Positions 12,130-23,634 of a stretch of DNA of 64,000 nucleotides are shown piece after piece. The stretch covers positions 12,452,501 to 12,516,500 of the forward strand of contig JAULJL010000011.1 of the NCBI GenBank assembly GCA_030761205.1, read 5' to 3'. A program made the position numbers and the translations under genes. The notes under the pieces are model-generated. The model was given only the letters and a program-made list of their open reading frames with translations. It searched no databases and was not told the origin of the DNA. Every line of letters starts with the position of its first letter. Position 1 is the first letter of the stretch. Origin of the DNA: Fremontodendron californicum. Lineage: Eukaryota; Streptophyta; Magnoliopsida; Malvales; Malvaceae.

Positions 12130-13215
12130 ACAGGCGATGCACGTACATCGTTGCCCAATCTACAATACTTATTCAGAATGTAAAATAGGCAACAAAAGGT
12201 TAGAAATGTCCCTCCATGTGTCCCTATCTTTGGTATATCTATCAAAAATTCGGCATGGCTTCGCCTATGTTGGCTCTATGGTTCACTATATGTGGGTGAA
12301 CGAAGTTCTAAAAGGCCCCGAATTGCTCCTCACTGTCACCTGTGAAGGCTAGTAAGGCACCTCGATAAAAGTGGGTTCAATTCGTTTGAGCATATTTCCC
12401 TAGCCCATGCGGAGGATCATCATGAGAGCTTAGGTAATTTATACTCCGGAAGTATTTTGCTAGCCCATGCGGAGGATCATCATGAGAGCGTAGCTACTAC
12501 TTCCATTTAAAGGGATGAAACTTGGGTATAGAGCTCATGTTATGCAAATGTAAGTGCAATGTGTGTGGAGGAACAAAACAAACCTTTCAACACCTATTCT
12601 ATAATCCTTATCCTAAATGTCCCAACAATTTATTAAAACAAAGATCAAGAATAGTGTAACACATTAACCAACCAGAGAGCAATAATAATATGCATGCAAA
12701 AAAAACCTTTTGTTATTTTCAAAACTTCTTATAGGCAATGTGCGTTCATCATTGCCCGATTTGCAAAGGTAAACTTTTTCGGAATGTAGAATAGAAAGTA
12801 ATAGGATTGGGAATATTCCTCCATGTGTTCCTAGCTTCGGGATATCTAATCGAAAATCCGGGATGGCTTCGTCTAGGTTCACTATATAAAGGTGAATCAG
12901 TTTTAAAAGCCCCAAATTATTCCTCACTGTCGTCGGTGAAGGCTAGTAAGGTACCCCGATAAAAGCGGGTTCAATTCGTTAGAGTCTATTTCCCTAGCCC
13001 ATGTGGATTGTTAATCACGAAGGCTTAGGTAATTTAGTACTCCAAAAGTGTTTCACTAGCCCATGTGGATTGCTAATCACGAAGGCTTAGTTACTTTGCT
13101 CCCACCTAAAAGGACGAAACCCGGGTATAGGGCTCATGATATGCAAATGCACGTGCGGTGTGTGAGGAGGAACAACAAACCTTTCACCACCTATTCTACA
13201 CCCCTTATTCTAAAT
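12130..13215. repeat. Tandem duplication of a ~0.5-kb leader module
   Basis: The block at about 12130-12640 is repeated, diverged, at about 12735-13215. Shared landmarks in order are CGTTGCCC/CATTGCCC, CCTCCATGTGT, GGCTTCG, GAAGGCTAGTAAGG, GGGTTCAATTCGTT and the paired TAGCCCATG boxes. E has a single equivalent near 56780-57240. Confidence 0.85.
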
Positions 13216-13462
13216 GCCCCAACAAGATCAAACAATGTAAAGCATTAATTAGGCAAATAATTACTATATACAATAAAATAACTAGAGAACAATAATAATA
13301 TGTATGCACATGAATATTGACATATTTAAAACATTTTATTATTTTCAAAATTCTCCTTATTTTCTTTTTAAAAATGTGTGAATTAAAATTAAATACCGAA
13401 TAAACCAACAAAAATTGAGACTTTGATAACACACGACTAATTCTAGGCCTGACTCTCTAATG

Positions 13463-13480
13463 TCCCCAGCGGAGTCGCCA
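13463..13480 (-). other. Primer-binding site (tRNA-Arg) of element A
   Basis: The element strand reads TGGCGACTCCGCTGGGGA, complementary to the 3' end (with CCA) of plant tRNA-Arg(ACG)-type sequences as I recall them. It lies three bases (ACT) inside the LTR end GCGACA. E has the same site with one change (56448-56465). This primer is typical of Tat/Ogre elements. Confidence 0.85.
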
Positions 13481-14269
13481 AGTTGTCGCAACCTAAAAAA
13501 TAACAAGTCTCATGGCAAGACTTTATTACTCGTTAAGCGTGACAATAAAAAACAGAGGAAAAGACGACTTAATTCCTCTGGTAATAAAATGCGGATTTGA
13601 AAATGACCTCAAAAAAGACATGGAGTTGCCACCAATTTTTTTTGACTAGGTGTGATCGACCACCTATTAAAACCGATTTTGTAAAACATTTTAAAATTAA
13701 TTAAAACATTTTTGTAAACCAATTTCAAGCATGCGTTTTAATACCAGAGAAAATCAAAGAAACAGGTTCGTGACTCAGTTATGTGCGGGGAAGGATTAGC
13801 ACCCCCATAACTCCCGTATAAAATGGTACCTTATTAATCGTGTGTTATCTAAAGTCTCGGTAAAAAGTCAATTTTTAATTTTGCGTTTTAAGTTAGTTCC
13901 CAATTTAAAGAAAAATAATTCCATTTTTAATTGAAAATGATCCGGAATTTATTAATTTAAAATTTTCCTATATTACCCAACAAACGCGGCAAAATATAGA
14001 AATTTTTATTAATTTGGAAAATTTTCTGAATCATCCTTGTTTTGAAGAAGATATTCCATTATTAATGATAATTGATGATATCCTCCCCAGCAAACCCGAC
14101 AGAGAACTCATGAATTATATTAACTCGAGAATATCTTTATTTTATTGAAAATCATTATCTTGTTCAAAACATTTTAAAGAAAATATGAATATGTGTGACA
14201 TGGTAAAGATGATATAACAAAGTCTAGATAATATAATGCAACCTAAATGATATGATATAATTTAAATGG

Positions 14270-14500
14270 CATAGCATATTCTAGATGAAATGAAATATCC
14301 TATGTAAGATGATATATTCTAAATTAAATGAAATATCCTAAGTAACATGATATATTCTAAATGAAATGAAATATCCTAAGTGACATGATATATTCTAAAT
14401 GAAATGAAATATCTTAAGTGACATAATATATTATAAATGAAATGAAATATCCTAAGTGACATATTATATTCTATATGAAATAATGTGTCCTAAGTAACAT
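14270..14500. repeat. 38-bp tandem repeats in LTR2
   Basis: Five to six copies of the unit also found at the window start (gacatgatatattctaaatg). Confidence 0.85.
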
Positions 14501-17500
14501 GAAATATTCTAAATGAAATAATATGATTTAAATGACATAGAAAATTTAAATGACATGGCATATTTTAAATAATATAATCTATATGACATGGAATATAATC
14601 TAAGTGACATGAAATCATATGAAACATAGAATAATGTTATCATGAAATATGCATGAAAATAAAAATAATAATGCATGAACATAGTATATGCTAAATGATG
14701 TGACAAAAATAAATGACTAAATAAAAAGCATAGGATAGCAAGAAATATTCAAAACCATATAAAAAACAATATAACATCATAAAATATAAATCAAAATAAT
14801 AACAATACCATAGAAATTATCATAGCAAAAATCAAATATCATATAGTATACATGAACATGGAAAATACAATGCATGAGAGTGTATTTTTTTCTTTAAATA
14901 AGGAAATCCGTATACCTAAAAAGATATCTGGCTACCTTAGGAAAAGGCATCAAATTAAATTTTCTAAATTCAAAATACTTTGTGATTGGTTTAAAAAAAA
15001 AATTGAAAATCTTGGATAATAAATCATCATAGCTGAATTCCCCTTTAAAAATAGCTCTATTTTCCTAAGTTTGAAAACCAGGACTTGACGACCCTTGACC
15101 CGAGCTTTATAAAATCATTTTTAAAGATTAAAATGGCCTAGAAACCAACCTAGGGCAGTAGCTAAGGTTCCTAATCAACCCCCTCTAAGTACCTTAGACA
15201 AAACTAACAATTATTTTTCCCTTGAATTCATATCTGACTCTACTGTCCAGTTTTAAAGTGTGATTTTTTAACCTATTTTTAAAATTTCAAAAAAATATAA
15301 ACAAAATACAGGAGACTCGGATTCTGTAAAAATATATGCGAAAAAATTGGCTTAATTTTTTGACTAAGGATAACTTCCCAAAAAATCAGGAATTTTAGAA
15401 TACTAGGTGAAAAACTGTTTTGCCAAAACACATTTTTTGCCTTTGATAAAATCATTCAAAAATCAAAGTAAAAATTTGAGAGAGTCTTACAAGGACCTAC
15501 AAACAGTAGCTAAATCGTCTAAAAAATTGGACAAGATTTGCCTAAGTAAAAAAAAAATCATAAAGGTAGAAAAATGAATTTGACAACTCTTTAATTTCCT
15601 ACAAGTATGCTCATGTAAGCTTGACTTTGAGCCTTTGGTTGGCTTAAGTCAAAAATCAAGTGGCATGATATGATATGCATGAACAAACAGCAAGTTAGAA
15701 GCATGAAATGCATGATTTAAAACCTAAATGACATAGAAAATGCATTGCATAAAGAATATGACCTAGACCTAACATGAACTTGCATAGCAATAAATGTAAC
15801 CTAGGTCTAAACATGCATGAAATGCATGGCAATGCAAATGAAACCTAGACCTAAAAAATGCAAGGCAATAACACAAACACACAGCATTCTAAATCAAAAT
15901 ACACAAAATCATGGCATGGAAATGCAAACATGTCAACTAGCCAGATGAAAATGCACATACAAGACATGGAATAGAGGCGGGTAGCCGAATGGTCATACTA
16001 TCCTAGCATGAACATTTACACAAACATATGACATAGTAAATGCAAGACTAAAAATGAAACATGCTAAACCAAGCAAACATGATGTAAAGGCATGAACATG
16101 ACTAGACATTTTCACAAACACGTAATATAGTAAAATGCAAATCATGAACAACTCAAACATGTTAAAAACAGAAAATTAAAAATGGTAGACAAGAAAAGTA
16201 AACATGAAAACAAGATGATAAAATCAAAAAAAGAGGTAAGTAAGTAAAAAAGACTAAAACAAGCTCCATGTTTTTGTTATTTTTAGAAAAATATAGAACA
16301 TCAAAACATGCTAGACATCACAAACAATGTGAAATAAAAATCAAACATCAACCATACCACAAAACAAACCATTCGGCCACCCTCAAAAAGAGTAAAAAAA
16401 AATTGTTTTTCCAATATTTTTAAAGAAAGCACAAAAGAGGAACTTGAAGAGGAAGCTTAAAAACACTTATTTCAAAATCAAACCAAATATCAAATGAAAA
16501 CAACAAAATAAGGATGGAAATGCAAAAAAAAAAAAATGCAAGAGTAAGGTGCTTTTAGCTACCTCTAAAAGCTATTTTGCAAGCTTTTTTCTCTTCTTAC
16601 TTTCTTTACCATCCTAAACTTTCTATTTGCTTTCAAAAATGGAGAGTATTCAGCCAAGAAGAAGTCCTGAAAAGAAAAATATCCCCTTCCCCCTTGTAGT
16701 GGCAGAAAGGCCCTTGATATCCCTCGCAAGTTGTCAATTGTTTTTCAACCAATTTTCATCCAATGGCCTTTAATCCAAGATACCTTCTATGTAAAATTCC
16801 CACCCTTAGATTGGAATAATAAGCCCCTAAATTATGATGTCATGAAGATGATGTAAAAAAAATGACATCATCCCTCTCCATCCATTGGTCCATGTGTTGC
16901 AAATTCAAAGGCTTGATAAAAAAAAATAACTACCTTCCTATTCACTCTTGGCCTTTAGATGAAATGGCTCAGCAAAATCACTCTCTATCATGGGCTTGGC
17001 TTATTGTCCTCTTAAAATCCAGCCCAATCTCCATTGCAAGAAAGGCCCTTTTCGGTTTCTTTGGTAAAATGACCTTTTTGACATCCAAACCTAATTAAAT
17101 AGCAAACGGACTCCAAATCCAAATTTTCTTTTTTTTTTTAAATAATTCCGAAATAATAACAAACAGAATTCTGGAAATTTTCAAAATTTTTCGAGCCCAA
17201 TTGCTATTTTTTCAGATTTTGTTTTCCAAAATTACCCTTTTGTGCACCCGAGATTTGACATTTTGCAAACAAACTCCGAATCCAAATTTTCTCTCACTAA
17301 TATCTTCCAAATAATTTAAGAATGAGATCTGCAAATTTTTAGAATTTTTGGAAATCATTTTCTATATTTTCGGGATTTATGTTCTTGAATTTCAGCATAA
17401 TGGGCCCGTGATTTGTCATTTTGCAAATGAGCTCCAAATCTGGATTTTCCTTCACCAATCTCTTCCAAATGATTTAAGAATGAGATCTGCAAATTTTCAG

Positions 17501-18160
17501 AATTTTTGGAGCTCATTTGCTATTTTTCCCAAATTTTCAAATTTTGCCCTTTTGTCTCCACAGCTCGATTTTGCTCAAAACAAGTCTGATTTTCAGATTT
17601 TCTTTTTCTGTGGCTTTTTCATATATGGAATTGAAGTTGGTCCAAAAATGCCCAATTTTTACGATCAAATTCCCCTCCAATTTGATTTTTCCTTTTTTCA
17701 CTATCGAGAATTTCCTCTTTTTTCATTTTTTCTCCAATCGGCTCATTTCTCGGAATTAATTCAAACCGAGCCTTGGGCTATCCTTGTTTAATCACTCCTC
17801 ATCAACTAGGGGCTTTATTTTTACTAAATCGAGCCATTTTTGCAATTTTCCCAATTTCACCAAAATACACCAAAAACCCTAATTCTCGATTTTCTTCCAA
17901 ATTGACTGTTCTTTTAGTTTTGCTTCCAAGTGGCCTCTCCCTTACCCGTAGTCATTGCTTATCTTTCATTTGGAACCTCCAATTTTGACCAATTTGATCG
18001 TTTTAAGCACTTTTCCCCAAATTTTCCGAACTAGGATTTTCTTTCTACTGAATCTCCGTAGCCCATCTTACGGACTCCATATCTTTCGTTGTAGACCTCG
18101 GGTTCTCAAAATTCTTTCACTATTTTTCAATTGAACTTTGAATCTAGATTTTGAAAATGG

Positions 18161-18249
18161 GTTGACGTTTTAAGTAGTTGACTTTTTGAGGTTGACTTTT
18201 TTGGGGTTGACTTTTTCGGGGTTAACTTTTTCAAGATTGACTTTTTATG
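18161..18249. promoter_or_regulatory. TTGACT cluster in U3 of LTR2
   Basis: Four TTGACT cores and two degraded units (TTGACG, TTAACT) lie about 130-215 bp inside the LTR's outer 5' edge, in the same position as in LTR1, LTR3, D and C. WRKY binding is inferred from the motif only. Confidence 0.45.
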
Positions 18250-18378
18250 TCTGTTTTGTTAAACTAAGTCTCGGAATACCACCTGCAAGATGAGAAAAGA
18301 CTTTTTGCATTCTAAATCATCATTTCAGGAAGAAAACATATCTGATTTTAGTGGTCCAAACAAAATTAGGTATATACA

Positions 18379-18393
18379 GCTACCCCTCTTTGG
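18379..18393 (-). other. Polypurine tract of internal stub B
   Basis: The plus strand reads GCTACCCCTCTTTGG, one change from the tract of A. It shows that the sequence to the right is the 3' end of another minus-strand internal region. Confidence 0.8.
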
Positions 18394-18539
18394 CTATTGC
18401 TGAGAATCAGGAATTAGGCAAAGATAAACAAACACTAATTTTGCTCGGTTAGTGAAATCATATGTGAAGAAAAGAGAAAGGGGTTTTCACTCATCATCAT
18501 TTTTTCATCTTTTTTTTTTTTGTTGAAAAAAGTTGTAAA

Positions 18540-19556
18540 TTGAAGATTTTGTCCATAAATTGAGTTCCCTGACTAATCAAGGCTCGACCCGTCTTAAGGA
18601 AATGGGTTCGATTTGCAAGAGAAGAAAAGACTTTGACGATTTTGTTCTTAAATTGAGTTCCCTGACTAATCAAGGCTCGACCCGTCTTAAGGAAACGAGT
18701 TTGATTTTAAAACAAAATATTTGACTCATTTGAGAAGCAGAATGAGTTTGATTTTAAAACAAAAGGAAATACCTCGATGATGGTCTCGGGGCTCAACTCA
18801 TTTGAGAAGCAGAATGAGTTCGATTTAAAACAAAAGGAAATATCTCGACGATGGTCTCGGGGCTCGACTCATTTGGGAAGCAGAATGAATTCGGTTTAAA
18901 ACAAAAGGAAATTCCTCGACCATGTTCTCGGGGCTCGACTCATTTGAGAAGCAGAATGAATTCAATTTTAAACAAAAGGAAATACCTCAACGATGGTCTC
19001 GGGGCTCCACTCATTTGAGAAGCAGAATGAATTCAATTTAAAACAAAAGGAAATACCTCGACGATGGTCTCGGGGCTCCACTCATTTGAGAAGCAGAATG
19101 AATTCGATTTGAAAAAAAAGGAAATAACTCGACGATGGTCTCGGGGCTCGACTCGTTTGAAAAGTATAATTAATTCGATTTAAAACAAAAAGAAATACCT
19201 CGACGATGGTCTCGGGGCTCGACTCATTTGAGAAGCAGAATGAATTCAATTTAAAATAAAAGGAAATACCTCGACGATGGTCTCAGTGCTCGACTCCTTT
19301 GAGAAGCAGAATGAATTCGATTTAAAACAAAAGGGAATACCTCGACGATGGTCTCGGGGCTCGACTCATTTGAGAAGCAGAATGAATTTGATTTAAAACA
19401 AAAGGAAATACCTCGACGATGGTCTCGGGGCTCGACTCATTTGAAAAACAGAACGAGTTCAATTTTAAAACAAAGGGAAAAGACTAAGAATGATTTTGGG
19501 TTTGATTCACTTGGAAAATAAATTTAACTTGAAAAAACAAAAGGAACATACCTCGA
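18540..19556. repeat. 71-bp tandem array of truncated stub B
   Basis: About 11-12 units of the monomer seen at 4150-5262, preceded by the same longer variant units. The array stops inside a unit (acctcgacagt) and runs directly into LTR sequence; the rest of internal region B is missing. Confidence 0.9.
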
Positions 19557-22500
19557 CAGTGACATAATATATTCTATTGAAATGATATGATTTAAATGAC
19601 ATGGAAAAATTAAATGATATAGCATATTTAAATGACATGGTATATTTTAAATAATATAATCTAGATGACATGGAATATAATCTAAGTGACATAAATTGAC
19701 ATGAAATATAGAATAATCCTATCATGAAATATGCATGGAAATAAAATAAAAATAATAATGCATAAACATAGTATATGCTAAATCATGTAACAAAAATAAA
19801 TGACTAAATAAAAAGCATAGGATAGCATGAAATATTCAAAAGCATATAACAAACAACATGACACCATAAAATATAAATCAAAATAATAACAATACTATAT
19901 AAATTATCATAGCAAAAATTACATATTATATAGTATGCATGAACATGGAAAATGCAATGCATGAAAATGTATTTTTTTCCTTTAATTAAGGAAATCCGTA
20001 TATCTAAAAAGATATCCAGCTACCTTAGAAAAATATATCAAATTAAATTTTCTAAAATCAAAATACTTTTTGATTGTTTTAAAACAATTTTGAAAAGCTT
20101 GGATGAAGATTAAAACCCCAGCCAAACCCTTTTAAAAATGGCTCTAATTTCCTAAGTTTAAAATCTCGGACTTGACCACCCTCAACCTGAGGTTGATAAA
20201 ATCATTTTTAAAGTTTAAAATGGCCTAGAAACTACCCAAAGATAGTAGCTAAACTTCCTAATCAGCCCCCTCTAAGTAACTTAGCCAAAATAGAAAATGA
20301 TTTTCCCTTAAATTCAAATCTGTCTCTAGTATATAGTTTTAAAACACGATTTTTTTTACCTATTTTTAAAATTTCAAAAAAATCTAAAACAAATACTGGA
20401 GACTCAAAACATATAAAACTACACAAGAAAAAGTTGACTTAATTTTCTGATCAAAGATAAATTCCCAGAAAAATCAAAAAAGTTTGAGTATTGGGTGAAA
20501 AAAAACTGTTTTGATAAAACACATTTGTTTTGCCTTTGGTCAAATCATTTAAAAATCAAAGTAAAAATGTTAGAGACTCTCCTAAAGACCCACAAACAAT
20601 AGATAACACTTTTAAAAAGTTAGAAACAAATTGGCTAAGTAAAAAAAAAATCACAAAGGTAGAATAATCAATTTGACAACTCTTTAATCTTCTACAAGTA
20701 TGCTAAAGTGAGCATGACTTTGAGCCATTGATTGGCGTAAGTCATAAATCATGTGGCATGACATGAAGTACATGAGAATATAGCAAATATGATGTATGAA
20801 ATGCATGATTTAAAACCTAAATGACATGGAAAATGCATGGCATCAAGAAAATGACCTAGACCTAACATGAACTTGCATGGCATTTAATGCAACCTAGTCT
20901 AAAATGCATGAAATGCATGATAATGTAAGCAAAACCTAAACCAAAAGAATGCATGGCAATAACACAAACATATAGCATGCTAAAACAAAATACACAAAAA
21001 CATATCGTGGAAATGCAAACCTATCAACTTAGTATAATGAAAATGCAAATAAAAAGCATGGAAAAAGAAAGAGCCGAATGGTCTTAAACTTCAAAATGCG
21101 CATGGCATTTTTAGAAACACTTAACATACTAACATGCAAGACCTAAAAGAAATAATGCTAAATCATTCAAACATAAAGTAAAGACATGAAAACAAATAGA
21201 CATTTTCACAAAGATATAGATTAGCAAAATGCAAATCATGAGCAAACTTAAACACTTTGAAAACAGAAAAACAAAAATGCAAGACAAGGAAAATAAACAT
21301 GAAAACAAGCTAGTAAACTCAACAATGAAGGTGAGGGAGCAACAAAATCAAGACAAACTTCATATTTTTGTATTTGAAAAAGATATAAGACATAAAAAAT
21401 ATGCTAGATACCACTAACAACATGAAACAAAAGGCAAAACAGCAACCATATCAAAAAAGGGCCATTTGGCCTCCTCCTAAAACAAGAAAAAATATTTTTT
21501 CCAAACTTTTTTTTTTAAGAAAGTAACAAGAATAACTTGAAGAAGAAACTTAAAAACTCTTATTTTAAAAATCAAAAGAAACTCACCAAAATATCAATGA
21601 AAACAGCAAAATCAAGAATGGAAATGCAAGGAAAGTATAAGAGTATGGTGCTTTAAGCAACCTCTCAAAGCTTATTGCAAGCCTTTCTTCCTCTTTCTTT
21701 CTTTGCCTTTCTAATCTTTTCTTTTTTTGCCTTTCAAAAATGGAGAGAATATCAGCCAAAACCAAGAGTAAATCAATGAAAGAGAGACCCCCCTTTAATA
21801 GTGTGGCCGGTTGGCCTAGGAAGAACTATGAGGTTCTAGAAATTTTTTTAACAAATTTGATCCTATGGCCTTCAATCGAAGATGCCTTCTATGTAGGATT
21901 CTCACCCTTAGATTAGAATCATCAGCCCTTGAATTATGATGTCATGAAGATGTTATAAATAGGCTCTCTCTCCAACCATTGGTCCATGTGTTGCAAATTC
22001 AAAGGCTTGATCACAAAAAATAACTACCTTCCTCTTCACCCTTCGCCCGTTGATGAAAAATCAAAAAATATCTGCCTTTCATTAGGCCTTGGCCGGCTGA
22101 CCCTTCCTCTTCCAGCCCATGCTTCATTTTTTTAAAAGCAAGAAAAGCCCTTTTCGATTTCTTGGGTAAAATGACCTTTTTGACCCCCGAACCTAAATAA
22201 ATGCCAAACGGACTCCAAATTCAAAATTTATTTGTTTTAATACTTTTGAAATAATAAAAAAACTAAATTCTGGAAGTTTTCAAATTTTTTTGAGTCCATT
22301 TGCTATTTATTTGGATTTTTTCTTCCAAAATTACCCTTTTGTGCACCCGAACTTTCACCATTTTTAAACGAGCTCCGAATCCAGATTTTCTTTCTCCAAT
22401 CTCTTCCAAATAAATTAAAAGTGAGATCTACAAATTTTCAGAATTGTTGGAGCTCATTTGCTATTTTTTCAGGCTTTATCTGCTTGAATTTCTACATATT

Positions 22501-23592
22501 GGGCCCGAGATTTGGTCATTTTGCAAAAGAACTCCGAATCAAGATTTTCTTTTTCCAATATCTTCCAAATAATTTAAAAATGATATTTGCAAATTTTCAA
22601 AATTTTTGGAACTTGTTTGCTATTTTTCGGGATTTATCTTTTTGAATTTTTGCATAGTGGGCCCGGGATTTGGCCATTTGTGAACGAACTCCGAATCAAG
22701 ATTCTCTTTTTCCAATATCTCCGAAATGATTTAAGAATGATATCAACAAACATTGGGAATTTTTGGAGCCCATTTGCTATTTTTTCCAAATTATCCAAGT
22801 TTGCCATTTTGCCTTCGAAGCCTGGTTTTGCTCAAAACAAGTCCAATTTTTTTATTTTCTTTTCTTGGGCCTTTGTCATATATTGAATTGGAGCTGGTCC
22901 GAAAACACCCAATTTTTACGATCAAATTCCCTTCCTTTTTGATTTTTCCTTTTTTTAGTATCGGGAATCTCCTCGCTTTTTCGTTTTTCCTCCAATCGGC
23001 TTTTCTCTCGGTATTTCTTCAAACTGAGCCTTGGGCTATCCTTGTTTAATCACTCTTCATCAATTAAGGGCTTTAGTTTTATCGAGTCGGGCCATTTCTG
23101 CAATTTTCCCCAATTTCACCAAAATCCACTTACCCTCATTCTCAGTTTTCTTCCGAATTGACTTTTCCTTCAATTTTTCTTCCAAATAGCTTCTCCATTA
23201 CCTGTATTCAGTGCTTATCTTTCATTTCGAACCCTCAATTCTGACCAATAAGCATTTTTCCCCAAATTTCCCAAATTAGGGTTTCCTTTCTACTGAATGT
23301 TCGTAACCCAACTTTCGAACTCTATATCTTGCAATGTAGACCTAGGATTATCAAAATTCTTTCACCATTTTTCAATTGAACTTCAAATCTTGATTTTGAG
23401 AATGGATTGACTTTTCGAGGTTGCTTTTTCCAAGGTTGACTTTTTCAAGTTTGACTTTTTATCTCTGCTTTCTTAGACTAAGTCTCGGAGTACCACCTGC
23501 AGGACGAGAAAAAGTCTTTTTACATTTTGAAACACCAATTTAGGAAGAAAACATACATGTTTTAGTGGTTCGAACAAAATTAGGTGTCTACA
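19557..23592 (-). mobile_element. LTR3: truncated LTR, right end of the compound element
   Basis: It starts mid-LTR (gacataatatattcta, equivalent to about 14456 in LTR2) and ends with the proper terminus AGGTGTCTACA. No polypurine tract follows, so this is the outer edge of a 5' LTR. It is visibly more diverged from LTR1 and LTR2 than they are from each other. ~155-bp repeats lie at about 22205-22760 and three TTGACT motifs at 23405-23462. The left break shares GTG with the preceding array unit, consistent with illegitimate recombination. Confidence 0.85.
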
Positions 23593-23634
23593 GTATGAAC
23601 TATCATTAAAACATGAATATAAAAACATGCATAA
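23593..23634 (-). mobile_element. Left remnant of older LTR D between two insertions
   Basis: This 42-bp strip of catg-rich sequence lies between LTR3 and the Tekay element. Removing the Tekay element joins it to 34037 onwards in the same kind of sequence, so both belong to one interrupted LTR. The first five bases (GTATG) would be the right-hand target duplication of the compound element; the left copy is outside the window. Confidence 0.65.
23630..23634. repeat. Target-site duplication CATAA, left copy
   Basis: CATAA directly precedes TGTAAGACCC and is repeated exactly after the 3' LTR at 34037-34041. Confidence 0.93.

Larger units (their letters stand above)
10948..13462 (-). other. Long untranslated leader of element A
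   Basis: About 2.5 kb between PBS and gag, with no convincing gene. It holds 92-93-bp repeats (about 11040-11660) and a ~0.5-kb tandem duplication (12130-13215). The E leader (56466-58538) is homologous with one copy of the larger unit. Small hydrophobic frames in the short repeats switch frame with the 92-bp period and are probably not genes. Confidence 0.75.
13484..18378 (-). mobile_element. LTR2: 5' LTR of A and 3' LTR of stub B
   Basis: A complete 4895-bp LTR. On the plus strand it starts TGTCGCAACC beside the PBS of A and ends TATATACA beside a second polypurine tract, so it serves two internal regions. Internal landmarks match LTR1: 38-bp repeats (14270-14500), a block near 13770-13830 (GGGGAAGGATTAGCACCCCC on the plus strand), ~155-bp imperfect repeats (about 17105-17520) and four TTGACT motifs (18161-18249). 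No protein-coding sequence is supported. Confidence 0.93.
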
